This document shows, piece by piece, positions 34,790 through 42,594 of a DNA stretch of 64,000 bases. The notes beneath the pieces were generated by a model. It saw nothing but the letters and a program-made list of their open reading frames with translations. It searched no databases and was not told the DNA's origin. The position numbers and the translations under genes are program-made. Source of the stretch: Chryseosolibacter sp035628595. GTDB lineage: Bacteria > Bacteroidota > Bacteroidia > Cytophagales > Cyclobacteriaceae. Position 1 is the first letter of the stretch; every line of letters begins with the position of its first letter. The stretch covers positions 1 to 64,000 of the forward strand of contig DASPJN010000132.1 in the NCBI GenBank assembly GCA_035628595.1, in the 5' to 3' direction.

Positions 34790-35869
34790 ATGGATCAGGA
34801 CATTATTGAAATGCTGGATCAATATTTCCGCAACGAGCTTTCACAGGAAAGACGTCGTGAAATAGATGAACGTTTGAAAAACGACGCCTCTTTCAAGGGC
34901 GAGGCGGAAAGACATTTCGCATTTCTGCAAACACTGGAGAATGCCGGACGACGCGCGGCTTTAAAGAATTCATTTGATCTCATCCATCAGCACATTCCTG
35001 CCGATGAACGCAAGCCGGTTGTTGTGCCTTCTCCGGGCTTTCGCAGATTTTGGCCAGCCATAGCAGTTGCTGCTTCGGTTGCTTTGTTAAGCGTTGTCAC
35101 GACAGTGCTGACCATGCAAAACGTTTCTGAAACTGAATCCAAATACATCGACCTGAGGAGAAATGTAGAGCAGATTCAAAGATCTCAAAAAGCGCAGAAA
35201 GCCATTCTCGATGATATCGCAAGCAAGAAGGCCGATCCTATTGCGGCGAGTTATACCGGCACCGGTTTCATGGTATCTGGTTCTGGTTATATCGCAACAA
35301 GTTATCACGTGATTCGCGACGCCGATTCTGTTTACATCCAGAATGAACGTTTCGGAATTCTCAAAGCCATTGTAGTGAGAACCGACCAGGTGAACGACGT
35401 AGCGATATTGAAAATTGATGATCCGGCATTCACTCCATCAGGGCAGCTTCCTTTTGTAATTACTTCTGCGCAATCTGATCTCGGTGCGGGTGTGTTTACG
35501 CTGGGCTTTCCGCGAGAGGAAATTGTATACGGCGAAGGCACCATCAGCGCAGCAACAGGTTATAAACAAAATGTGACAGCATACCAGATTGCAGTACCTG
35601 TGAACCCCGGAAACAGTGGTGGCCCACTTGTAAATCAAACCGGCGAAGTTGTCGGGATGATCAGCGGTATTCAAACAGAAGCGTTGGGTGCAGCCTTCGC
35701 GGTTAAATCGAATATTCTGCTCGATGTGATCAATAACATCCCGGCCGACTCGCTGGGAAAGTCAATCCAACTGTCGCGTTACAACAGACTGAAGAATCAT
35801 GATCGCACGCAGCAAGTTAAGCGCCTTCGCGATTATGTCTTTATGGTCAAGGTATATAACCAGCGGTAG
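34790..35869 (+). CDS. Membrane anti-sigma-like protein fused to a trypsin-like serine protease
   Basis: 359 residues in three parts. Residues 1-80 are a cytoplasmic helical domain typical of anti-sigma position, without a zinc motif. One membrane helix spans 86-108. A short coiled coil (about 115-145) links to a chymotrypsin-fold protease of the HtrA/DegP type with catalytic His173 (SYHV), Asp203 (NDVAIL) and Ser276 (PGNSGGPL) outside the membrane. No PDZ domain is visible. It follows the sigma factor by 6 bp. I infer a sensor: the outer protease or its activity controls release of the sigma factor. The order anti-sigma domain, helix and active protease in one chain is uncommon. Confidence 0.82.
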   Translation: MDQDIIEMLDQYFRNELSQERRREIDERLKNDASFKGEAERHFAFLQTLENAGRRAALKNSFDLIHQHIPADERKPVVVPSPGFRRFWPAIAVAASVALLSVVTTVLTMQNVSETESKYIDLRRNVEQIQRSQKAQKAILDDIASKKADPIAASYTGTGFMVSGSGYIATSYHVIRDADSVYIQNERFGILKAIVVRTDQVNDVAILKIDDPAFTPSGQLPFVITSAQSDLGAGVFTLGFPREEIVYGEGTISAATGYKQNVTAYQIAVPVNPGNSGGPLVNQTGEVVGMISGIQTEALGAAFAVKSNILLDVINNIPADSLGKSIQLSRYNRLKNHDRTQQVKRLRDYVFMVKVYNQR

Positions 35870-36004
35870 GCCAGCAGTATCGTTGTACCTCCATTGGTAC
35901 TCATCTTTCTTCTGGTAAAAGCAAGTTTTTTTGGTTAACTTCTCTGCACAGTTTCAGCAGATGGAATTGCATGTTTAGACATTTTTCCATTAAAACATGT
36001 CCTT

Positions 36005-36982
36005 ATGAAATCCAGGAATTTAATTCTCGTCTGCATCCTCCTGACGATCATATCGTCAGCATGGTGCCAGAAGATTGGTTTACTGATGGATAGTTATGTC
36101 GTTGAAAGATGGCGTACCGATCAAAGCTTATTCATAGAAAGAGTTAATGCGTTAGGAGGAAAGTGTATTGTCGAAGTGCCACATGGCAATGCAGAAGAGC
36201 AGGTTCGTTTGGGTAAAAAGCTCATCGCCGAAAAAGTCGATGTCCTCGTGATCGTACCAACGGATGCTGACCGCGCGGCAGAGATTGTTGCCGAGGCGAA
36301 AAAGGCTAACATACCTGTCATCTCTTACGACCGGATGATTGCAAGCAAGGACATTTCACTCTATGTGTCGTATGATAATCATAAAGTCGGCGTTCTTCAG
36401 GGCGAATATGCGATGGAACGAAAACCCGAGGGCAACTATCTCTTTTTGAACGGGCCGAAATATGACCGTAACAGTATGATGTTCCGGAATGGCCAGATGG
36501 AGGTATTGAAGTCAGGAATAGAAAGTGGAAAGATCACCGTGGTAGCTGATTTCATTCTCGAAGACTGGAGTGAGTTGGAGGCGATCATGAAGGTAGAGGA
36601 ATACCTGGCTGGGTCAAATCCGGTACCGGATGTGATTATTGCCGCCAACGATGCACTTGCAACCGGTGCACTCCAGGTTCTGCCACGTGATCTGATTGGT
36701 AAAATAATTCTGACAGGGCAGGATGCAGAAAGGGGAGCGCTTCGGCAGATTGTCGCTGGCCACCAAAGCATGACAGTTTACAAGCCTATTAAGCCGCTTG
36801 CTTACAACGCGGCCGAAAGCGCAATGAAGCTGGCAAAAAAACAGCCGGTGGAATCCGTAAAAATGAAGATGCTGAACTATGAAGTCAATGCGATATTGCT
36901 GGATCCGATGACGGTGGATAAATCGAATTACAAAGATACCATCGTGAAGGATGGGCATCTGAGCATGGCGGAGATCAACTGA
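36005..36982 (+). CDS. Periplasmic sugar-binding protein, XylF-like
   Basis: 325 residues: a signal peptide (cleaved near residue 22, after AWC), then a two-lobed periplasmic-binding fold of type I. The family pattern is clear: KIGLLMDS at the start, VLVIVPTDA, PVISYDRMI, YVSYDNHKVGVLQG, NGPKYDRNS, PDVIIAANDALATGALQ, LTGQDAE. These match xylose-binding proteins. No permease or ATPase gene is adjacent, so it cannot import alone; it may feed a remote transporter or a sensor kinase. It ends before a strong terminator. Confidence 0.85.
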   Translation: MKSRNLILVCILLTIISSAWCQKIGLLMDSYVVERWRTDQSLFIERVNALGGKCIVEVPHGNAEEQVRLGKKLIAEKVDVLVIVPTDADRAAEIVAEAKKANIPVISYDRMIASKDISLYVSYDNHKVGVLQGEYAMERKPEGNYLFLNGPKYDRNSMMFRNGQMEVLKSGIESGKITVVADFILEDWSELEAIMKVEEYLAGSNPVPDVIIAANDALATGALQVLPRDLIGKIILTGQDAERGALRQIVAGHQSMTVYKPIKPLAYNAAESAMKLAKKQPVESVKMKMLNYEVNAILLDPMTVDKSNYKDTIVKDGHLSMAEIN

Positions 36983-37058
36983 CACATAGGTAGACCGTTG
37001 GCATACCTTTTTATCTATCGTAAGCACGATCTATTTATATATATTAACATCACATCTG

Positions 37059-37092
37059 AAAAGGACGAGCCCGTAAGCCCGTCCTTTTCTCT
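37059..37092 (+). terminator. Intrinsic terminator after the binding protein
   Basis: Stem GGACG-A-GC pairs with GC-C-CGTCC around a short loop, followed by TTTTCTCTTTT. It lies about 75 bp after the stop of the sugar-binding protein gene. Confidence 0.8.
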
Positions 37093-37147
37093 TTTACCAC
37101 TTGTGTAGATCAATCCCTATCTATAAGTTCGGGTTTAAACAAACACC

Positions 37148-37636
37148 ATGAAGCTTCGATTCATTTTCTATTTACTGCTGCTATTCGCCTATCAGACCAC
37201 CATCGCACAGGCACCACGTGATCTGAAAGATCTTTCTTTTATATCCGGGAAATGGATCGCTAGTACCGATTGGGGCGACATGGAGGAAAACTGGAGTGAA
37301 CCGATGGGAAATTCGATGATGTGCGCGTACCGTTGTGTCAAAGACGGACAAGTTGTGTTCTACGAATTTATCGTGATTGAGCAGGGGCCTACAGGGCCGG
37401 TGATGAAACTTCGTCATTTCAGCCCGGGTAACATCGCCTGGGAAGAAAAAGACAAACCTTATGAATACCCGCTTGTCTTTCTCGATACGGACCGCGCCCG
37501 GTTTGAAAGACCAGACAAGAAAACGTCGCTTACATTTTTTCGTGTGTCGAGAGATAAGCTCGACGTAACCCTGGAACGTCAGGATGAAGAAGGAAAATGG
37601 GTGCAAGATGTTTTCCACTACACACTTTCAGAATAA
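37148..37636 (+). CDS. Secreted lipocalin-like protein (DUF6265 type)
   Basis: 162 residues with a signal peptide (hydrophobic to about 20, AQA before the mature part). The mature part has FISGKWIAS near its start, then MEENWSEPMGNSMMCAYR, FYEFIVIEQ, VMKLRHFSP and YPLVFLDTDRARFERP, the conserved blocks of a small beta-barrel family found widely in Bacteroidota and Proteobacteria. The ligand is not known. It stands alone ahead of the PAP2 gene (86 bp gap). Confidence 0.8.
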   Translation: MKLRFIFYLLLLFAYQTTIAQAPRDLKDLSFISGKWIASTDWGDMEENWSEPMGNSMMCAYRCVKDGQVVFYEFIVIEQGPTGPVMKLRHFSPGNIAWEEKDKPYEYPLVFLDTDRARFERPDKKTSLTFFRVSRDKLDVTLERQDEEGKWVQDVFHYTLSE

Positions 37637-37721
37637 TGAAAAACGCGAATCCGCATATTGTTTTGTAAGAAATCGCGACACTTCCCACAATTTCATTCTG
37701 TGAATTTGGTTTACTTTCAGA

Positions 37722-38525
37722 ATGAAGAAGAGTGTTGTTGTGATGTTGCTGCTGCTTCCCTCACTTGCTGCAGCGCAGGTTGATTCCGTGCATAGACCAG
37801 ATGTCATTAGGTTCGCCGACGGCATTGTTCACACTTACACTTCGCCACTGCGATGGAAGAAAAGTGACTGGGCAAAGTTCTCCGGTGTTGTACTTGGAAC
37901 AGCCGCTCTCACATTAGCAGATAAACCAATTCGAAATTTCTGGATCAACAAAGATGAAAACGTGCTCGATCATGTTAACCGCGTCGGATATCATTACGGA
38001 AAGCCATACTGTGGTTTTCTTTTAGCTGGGGGGCTGTACTCTACCGGAATCATTTTCAAGAATGAATGGCTGCGTGAAACCGGAACAGCGCTCGTGACCT
38101 CACTTGCTGCGGCTGGTATGTTGGAAATGGCATTGAAACCCTTGATTGGTCGCGCCCGTCCGGAGAATGAACGCGGCAATTATGTGATGACGTTTTTCAA
38201 CGAAGAACCGAAGTACCATTCTTTTCCTTCCGGACACGCTTCGATGGCGTTTACGGTTTCATTTGTAATGGCAAAACGTGTTGAAAGTTTACCCATAAAG
38301 ATATTTTTCTACACACTTGCTGGATCAACCGCAGTATGTCGTCTTTATTCGGATGCTCATTGGACTTCCGATGTCGCATTTGGCGCATTACTCGGATGGT
38401 ATTGCTCCGAAGCTGTTGTTCAGAAACTGAAGCAGAATCGGCTTAGACCCAAGCGCAACAGAAAAACTGATATCAACATGACACCCTACCCGGGTGGCAT
38501 GACACTTCGCGCAACATTTAATTAG
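37722..38525 (+). CDS. PAP2 family phosphatase
   Basis: 267 residues: signal peptide (MKKSVVVMLLLLPSLAAAQ), then several membrane helices. The phosphatidic-acid phosphatase signature is complete: KPLIGRARP, PSGHAS, and CRLYSDAHWTSD with the catalytic His. Family members remove phosphate from phosphatidic acid, undecaprenyl diphosphate or sugar phosphates at the outer face of the membrane. The N-terminal extension of about 70 residues before the membrane bundle is periplasmic. Substrate not assignable. Confidence 0.88.
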   Translation: MKKSVVVMLLLLPSLAAAQVDSVHRPDVIRFADGIVHTYTSPLRWKKSDWAKFSGVVLGTAALTLADKPIRNFWINKDENVLDHVNRVGYHYGKPYCGFLLAGGLYSTGIIFKNEWLRETGTALVTSLAAAGMLEMALKPLIGRARPENERGNYVMTFFNEEPKYHSFPSGHASMAFTVSFVMAKRVESLPIKIFFYTLAGSTAVCRLYSDAHWTSDVAFGALLGWYCSEAVVQKLKQNRLRPKRNRKTDINMTPYPGGMTLRATFN

Positions 38526-38528
38526 CGC

Positions 38529-39752
38529 TTAAAGATAGCTGAGCCACCAATGACTATGGGTTGATTTGTATCGGTTGTACCATTTGCAAAGTGGGTACAA
38601 CGCTATCACAACTGCCATCCACCCCAGGTACGCGAGACCCAGCGAGTACCCGCCTTCGCCGGTAATGCCTCCAAAGGATTGGCTGAAATGAAAATCGATT
38701 TCTGAAAAGCTCCTTCCTGTCTTATTCATAAAGAGCACAAGCGAAATCGCATGAATGAGGAAGAAGTGCAGGATGTAATAGAACAGTGGCACCCTTCCAA
38801 AAACAAGAAACGGTTTCAGCGTATTGCCGACATTATATTTCTCGAACGCCGCGAGCAACAACAACACAGGTCCAAGTGTCATCAGGGAATAAAGCAATGA
38901 TGGTGGATACTTCGTCGTATTTAAAAAGCTCATCAGGGTAAACGTCATATTTTTTTGTTCACTCCATGGCGCAGGATCACCATAGAAATTACTGAACCGC
39001 AGGACGATAAATAACAGAATTGCCGATACACCGAGTCGAGTAAGGATTTGTAATCGTTGTGTTGGGTCGAAGGTTTTTTCATACATCCGTCCGATACAAT
39101 AGCCGAGCATCATAATGGCAAGCCAGGGGATCAGAGGATAAACGACAAATAAGCTATGTCCCGGAGTTATCTCAACAAAACCCGATTGATGAATAAATGC
39201 CCAGAGTGCAAAACCTGTTTCGCCTGGATTTAACTGGATACCATCGGTTGCATTATGCCCGATTAGCAGCACAGCACCCATCGACAAAATTGCCATGTAT
39301 GGTAAGTGGATCAGCGCCGACATGCAAACCATTGCCGCGCCGATGACCCAGATCACTTGCAGAAACGTGACATCGTAATAGAAGTTGAAAAGGAAACTAA
39401 AGCGGATCACGACAACTTCCAGAACAATTAACCATAAGCCGCGTGTTAACAGAAACATGGAAAGCGCCTGTTTCGATTTTTTACGCGAACTGATATAGAT
39501 CGATGTCCCAGCCAGGAATACAAACGCCGGCGCACAGTAATGCGTGATCCACCGCGTGAAAAAAAGTGCCGGGTAGGTTGTCGTGAGGTCGGTGGGATTG
39601 TAGTTGAACGCACCGAGATGAAAGTAGTCGCGTGAATGATCAAGCGCCATAATCACCATGACGATCCCGCGAACAAGATCGATCGAGGAAATTCGCGCTT
39701 TGTCGGTTGCCAGATCTGTAGGTATTGGTCGGGATAGCGTAGCGGTGGTCAT
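38529..39752 (-). CDS. DUF1624 / heparan-alpha-glucosaminide N-acetyltransferase-like membrane protein
   Basis: 407 residues with about 10 membrane helices. The N-terminus has the family motif ISSIDLVRGIVMVIMALDHSRD, where the His-Asp pair is the proposed acyl-transfer site. Related proteins carry acetyl groups across the membrane to cell-envelope sugars. The stop lies 3 bp from the convergent PAP2 gene. The role here is unproven. Confidence 0.82.
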   Translation of the reverse strand: MTTATLSRPIPTDLATDKARISSIDLVRGIVMVIMALDHSRDYFHLGAFNYNPTDLTTTYPALFFTRWITHYCAPAFVFLAGTSIYISSRKKSKQALSMFLLTRGLWLIVLEVVVIRFSFLFNFYYDVTFLQVIWVIGAAMVCMSALIHLPYMAILSMGAVLLIGHNATDGIQLNPGETGFALWAFIHQSGFVEITPGHSLFVVYPLIPWLAIMMLGYCIGRMYEKTFDPTQRLQILTRLGVSAILLFIVLRFSNFYGDPAPWSEQKNMTFTLMSFLNTTKYPPSLLYSLMTLGPVLLLLAAFEKYNVGNTLKPFLVFGRVPLFYYILHFFLIHAISLVLFMNKTGRSFSEIDFHFSQSFGGITGEGGYSLGLAYLGWMAVVIALYPLCKWYNRYKSTHSHWWLSYL

Positions 39753-39808
39753 ATTGCCGGATGGTTTGACTAGGTTTTTTACGACATTTGCTAACTGAAG
39801 TTCGGAAA

Positions 39809-40297
39809 ATGCCGGTTAATCTCGAACAATTTAATGCACAATCGAAGAACAAAGCTGCCGAGAACAAGAAGTTTCTGACGGGCTTGAAGAAACGCGACTC
39901 CCGCAAAGTGGATGATGCATTCCACTCAACGCACGAAGAGGTATTCGAAACGTTTGACTGCCTTACATGTGCTAACTGCTGCAAAACAACCAGCCCGATC
40001 TTTTATCAGAATGACATTGAACGCGTAGCGAAGTCGCTGCGAATGAAGCCTGGGGATTTTATCGAAAAGTATCTTCGCGTTGATGAAGACAAAGACTATG
40101 TATTAAAATCTTCGCCCTGCCCGTTTCTTGGTTCCGATAACTATTGCTCGGTCTATGAAGATCGGCCGAAAGCATGTCGCGAGTATCCGCATACCGATCG
40201 AAAAAAAATGGTTCAGATTACCGACCTCACTTATAGGAACACCCTGGTTTGCCCTGCCGTTTTTGAAATTGTTGAAAGACTGAAACGTATTGGCTGA
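39809..40297 (+). CDS. YkgJ-family cysteine cluster protein
   Basis: 162 residues from the ATG at 39809 (the frame extends to a TTG at 39788). Eight or so cysteines are arranged as CLTCANCC, then CPFLGSDNYCSVYEDRPKAC and a later VCPA, the pattern of a zinc or iron-sulphur cluster. Domain members are thought to bind zinc or Fe-S, and act in protein modification or stress, but no reaction is settled. N-terminal 40 residues are helical and charged. Confidence 0.85.
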   Translation: MPVNLEQFNAQSKNKAAENKKFLTGLKKRDSRKVDDAFHSTHEEVFETFDCLTCANCCKTTSPIFYQNDIERVAKSLRMKPGDFIEKYLRVDEDKDYVLKSSPCPFLGSDNYCSVYEDRPKACREYPHTDRKKMVQITDLTYRNTLVCPAVFEIVERLKRIG

Positions 40298-40388
40298 TTT
40301 ACCCAGTAAGTTTCCTGGGTAATATTCTTATCTTTCACTATAACTGAAAATCCGTTAAGGACATTAACCGAAAGAAACCCCGCTCTCC

Positions 40389-40757
40389 ATGGAAATTGAA
40401 AAACTTGAACTTTATCGCAGCATTGCCGAAATGGCGTATGTAATTGCCAAAGCAGACAAGGGCCTCAGCAGCCAGGAACGGATCGCGTTTTATGATGTGA
40501 TCCAGAAAGAGCTCGATTACGACTCCTGGGCCGCCCAAAGTCGTTTTGAGTTGCTCGATGAAGTGATCGATCCGAGCCTTGACAAGACATACAATGATGC
40601 GATCAATGATTTCAAGAGGTACAAAAAACATGTAACACCGGAAGTGAAAGAGAAAACCATCCGTGTGATGCAAAAGGTTGCCGATGCATGTAATGGCTTC
40701 AATGAAAAAGAGGCGTTTATCATTGATCGCGTGAAGCGTGACCTTGATGCGTTATAA
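40389..40757 (+). CDS. TerB-like helical protein
   Basis: 122 residues, all-helical, acidic. The pattern AYVIAKADKGLSSQERIAF (a metal-binding-like acidic loop between two helices) and MQKVADACNGFNEKEAFIIDRV near the end match the TerB/DjlA-N helical fold linked to tellurite or stress responses. It stands alone with no other ter gene nearby, so a specific role cannot be given. Confidence 0.7.
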   Translation: MEIEKLELYRSIAEMAYVIAKADKGLSSQERIAFYDVIQKELDYDSWAAQSRFELLDEVIDPSLDKTYNDAINDFKRYKKHVTPEVKEKTIRVMQKVADACNGFNEKEAFIIDRVKRDLDAL

Positions 40758-40780
40758 GGTCAGCCAGGCGTCATCCGATT

Positions 40781-42064
40781 TTATTCGCGAGCTTGCGTTT
40801 CCGCAAGAGCAAACTCAAAATATCTTGTGACATCCTGAAAACCAAGTTGGCGGTATATTCCCGCTCCATCTTCCGAGGCTTGTAATACTACCTGTTTGAA
40901 TCCCCGTTTTTTAAGTTTGTTCAACGCATATATCATCAACGCTGTACCAATCCCTTTTCCTCTTTCGGTAGCGCGCGTCGCCAGACCATAGATCCCCGCA
41001 GTCTCATCGTCAGTCGGAAAGATCTCAACTCCGCCAGTCGCAATTTCATTTTCAGAATATATTGCATAGTTAAGATTGTGATTCTCTTTCATAATTGTAG
41101 AGGCCACGCGATTATAATATTCAATTGTGTTCGCGTCAGGAGGGGTTGCCAATGATGCGAGTAAGTTGCTGTACGCTTCCAGGTCCTGAACCGATTTTAC
41201 ATCGCGAATGTGAGTGTGCAAATCATGGTGAGAAGGTTGGTATGCATCTAGATTCAGAATCATTCCTGGTTCTGCTTCTACCGGCTTTCGGGTCAATCCG
41301 AAATCACTCAGCATAGCAGTGATTCTTGCAGTCAGGTTTTCCTCCGAGATCCACAAGCAAAACGGAAGGCGGCCTTTTTCCTTGAATCGACTTATTGCCC
41401 TCATCAATTCGGTGGAAGAAATTTTTTTACTATCGCGAACATGAATGATGTTGAAGGTATCTGAGGCGATACCACTATCAACGTAAGTAAGTCCAGGGAA
41501 GCGGAAGACGTTCATACTCGGGGTTGCGCCTGGAAGAAACGAAGCATGTCGGTCGAAATTTTCTATGACAGCATCCGGCTTCAGCTGAGTCTTGAGCTTT
41601 ACCGGGATCCAGATCTCTTCTTCTGAATCCGTGTCGTTGTTTTTGTATTTTTCACCGAGCACTTCAAAATGTGGTCGGTCGTCTAGCAAGTATTCCGACT
41701 GCGGAAGCCATTGATTGAGGATGTATTCGAAAGTGCGTTTATCGTTACTGGATCCTTTATGTTGAAAAACCGCATACATCCCGGACGGGAGTGTAAACTT
41801 TTCCAGGCCTGGTGGGATTTCATTAAAATTGCGAACTTCTATCAGCGCCCACTTTTGAAATTCTTTTGAAGGATCAAAGTTTTCAAAAAACGAAGGAGGG
41901 TAAATCTGAAGCGAAACGAGATCAGCCGATACAGAATTGGTGATTTCTTTTCTTGAAGGCATTACACTTCGCCAAAGTTCACCTGTTCGGTTATTGATAA
42001 AACTCATGGTCAAATTTTTTCCGATGAACTTCTTCTCTTTGAGATATTGTATACGTGGGATCAT
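40781..42064 (-). CDS. Fusion of a GyrI-like domain and a GNAT acetyltransferase
   Basis: 427 residues. Residues 1 to about 158 look like a GyrI/AraC effector-binding domain (FEYILNQWLPQSEYLLDD then HFEVLGEKY with WIPVKL as the last strand), a ligand-binding fold. Residues 165-280 form a linker or degenerate GNAT repeat. Residues 285-427 are a complete GNAT domain with the acetyl-CoA loop ATRATERGKGIGTALM. The combination suggests ligand-gated acetylation or drug binding plus acetylation. It may have a tandem-GNAT arrangement in which only the second copy keeps the motif. Confidence 0.75.
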   Translation of the reverse strand: MIPRIQYLKEKKFIGKNLTMSFINNRTGELWRSVMPSRKEITNSVSADLVSLQIYPPSFFENFDPSKEFQKWALIEVRNFNEIPPGLEKFTLPSGMYAVFQHKGSSNDKRTFEYILNQWLPQSEYLLDDRPHFEVLGEKYKNNDTDSEEEIWIPVKLKTQLKPDAVIENFDRHASFLPGATPSMNVFRFPGLTYVDSGIASDTFNIIHVRDSKKISSTELMRAISRFKEKGRLPFCLWISEENLTARITAMLSDFGLTRKPVEAEPGMILNLDAYQPSHHDLHTHIRDVKSVQDLEAYSNLLASLATPPDANTIEYYNRVASTIMKENHNLNYAIYSENEIATGGVEIFPTDDETAGIYGLATRATERGKGIGTALMIYALNKLKKRGFKQVVLQASEDGAGIYRQLGFQDVTRYFEFALAETQARE

Positions 42065-42120
42065 CTGCGCTGGGTCAAGTCCAATCTATACGGAAAAAAT
42101 GCCGGCTTTGTTGTAGAAAA

Positions 42121-42149
42121 GAAAAAGGTACTCTCGCGAATACCTTTTA
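42121..42149 (-). terminator. Intrinsic terminator after trxA
   Basis: Stem AAAAGGTA / TACCTTTT with a 10-base loop followed by T-rich sequence on the minus strand, about 30 bp past the trxA stop. Confidence 0.8.
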
Positions 42150-42177
42150 TAAACAATGTGATTAATTCTATCCCTGG

Positions 42178-42501
42178 CTAAACAACCTGCGCTTCAAGCT
42201 TTTGAGCAAGCACTGATTTCGGAACGGCACCAACCTGCTTATCCACAATCTGACCGCCTTTAAAAACCAACAGCGTTGGAATGCTTCTGATACCGAAACG
42301 TGCAGTCACATTAGGATTCTCATCAACGTTTAGTTTTCCGATAACGGCTTTCCCGTCATAATCGCCGGCAAGTTCTTCAACCACAGGACCGATCATTTTA
42401 CAAGGTCCGCACCATTCAGCCCAGAAGTCTACCAGCACGGGTTTATCGGAATTAATTGTTTCGTCAAAATTGGCGTCATTAAGTACAATTGCTTTGCCCA
42501 T
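42178..42501 (-). CDS. trxA: Thioredoxin
   Basis: 107-residue classical thioredoxin. The active site WCGPCK is at about 31-36, with the buried Asp (FDETI region) and the cis-Pro in RSIPTLLVF (residues 73-81). It reduces protein disulphides, keeping ribonucleotide reductase and other enzymes active. Normal length. It is monocistronic, with its own promoter (42539-42570) and terminator. Confidence 0.96.
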   Translation of the reverse strand: MGKAIVLNDANFDETINSDKPVLVDFWAEWCGPCKMIGPVVEELAGDYDGKAVIGKLNVDENPNVTARFGIRSIPTLLVFKGGQIVDKQVGAVPKSVLAQKLEAQVV

Positions 42502-42538
42502 TTTTTTAAGATTTTTTATGTTTCTAATGTATCGAACA

Positions 42539-42570
42539 CAAAGATATACCCATTAGTTCATCGTTTACAA
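42539..42570 (-). promoter_or_regulatory. trxA promoter
   Basis: On the minus strand, TTG (42568-42570) and TATCTTTG (42539-42546) are 21 bases apart, a full match to the Bacteroidota -7 consensus TAnnTTTG with an acceptable -33. The leader to the ATG at 42501 is about 34 bases. Confidence 0.65.
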
Positions 42571-42594
42571 CTTTATTGTCGCTAACGCGGCCGG

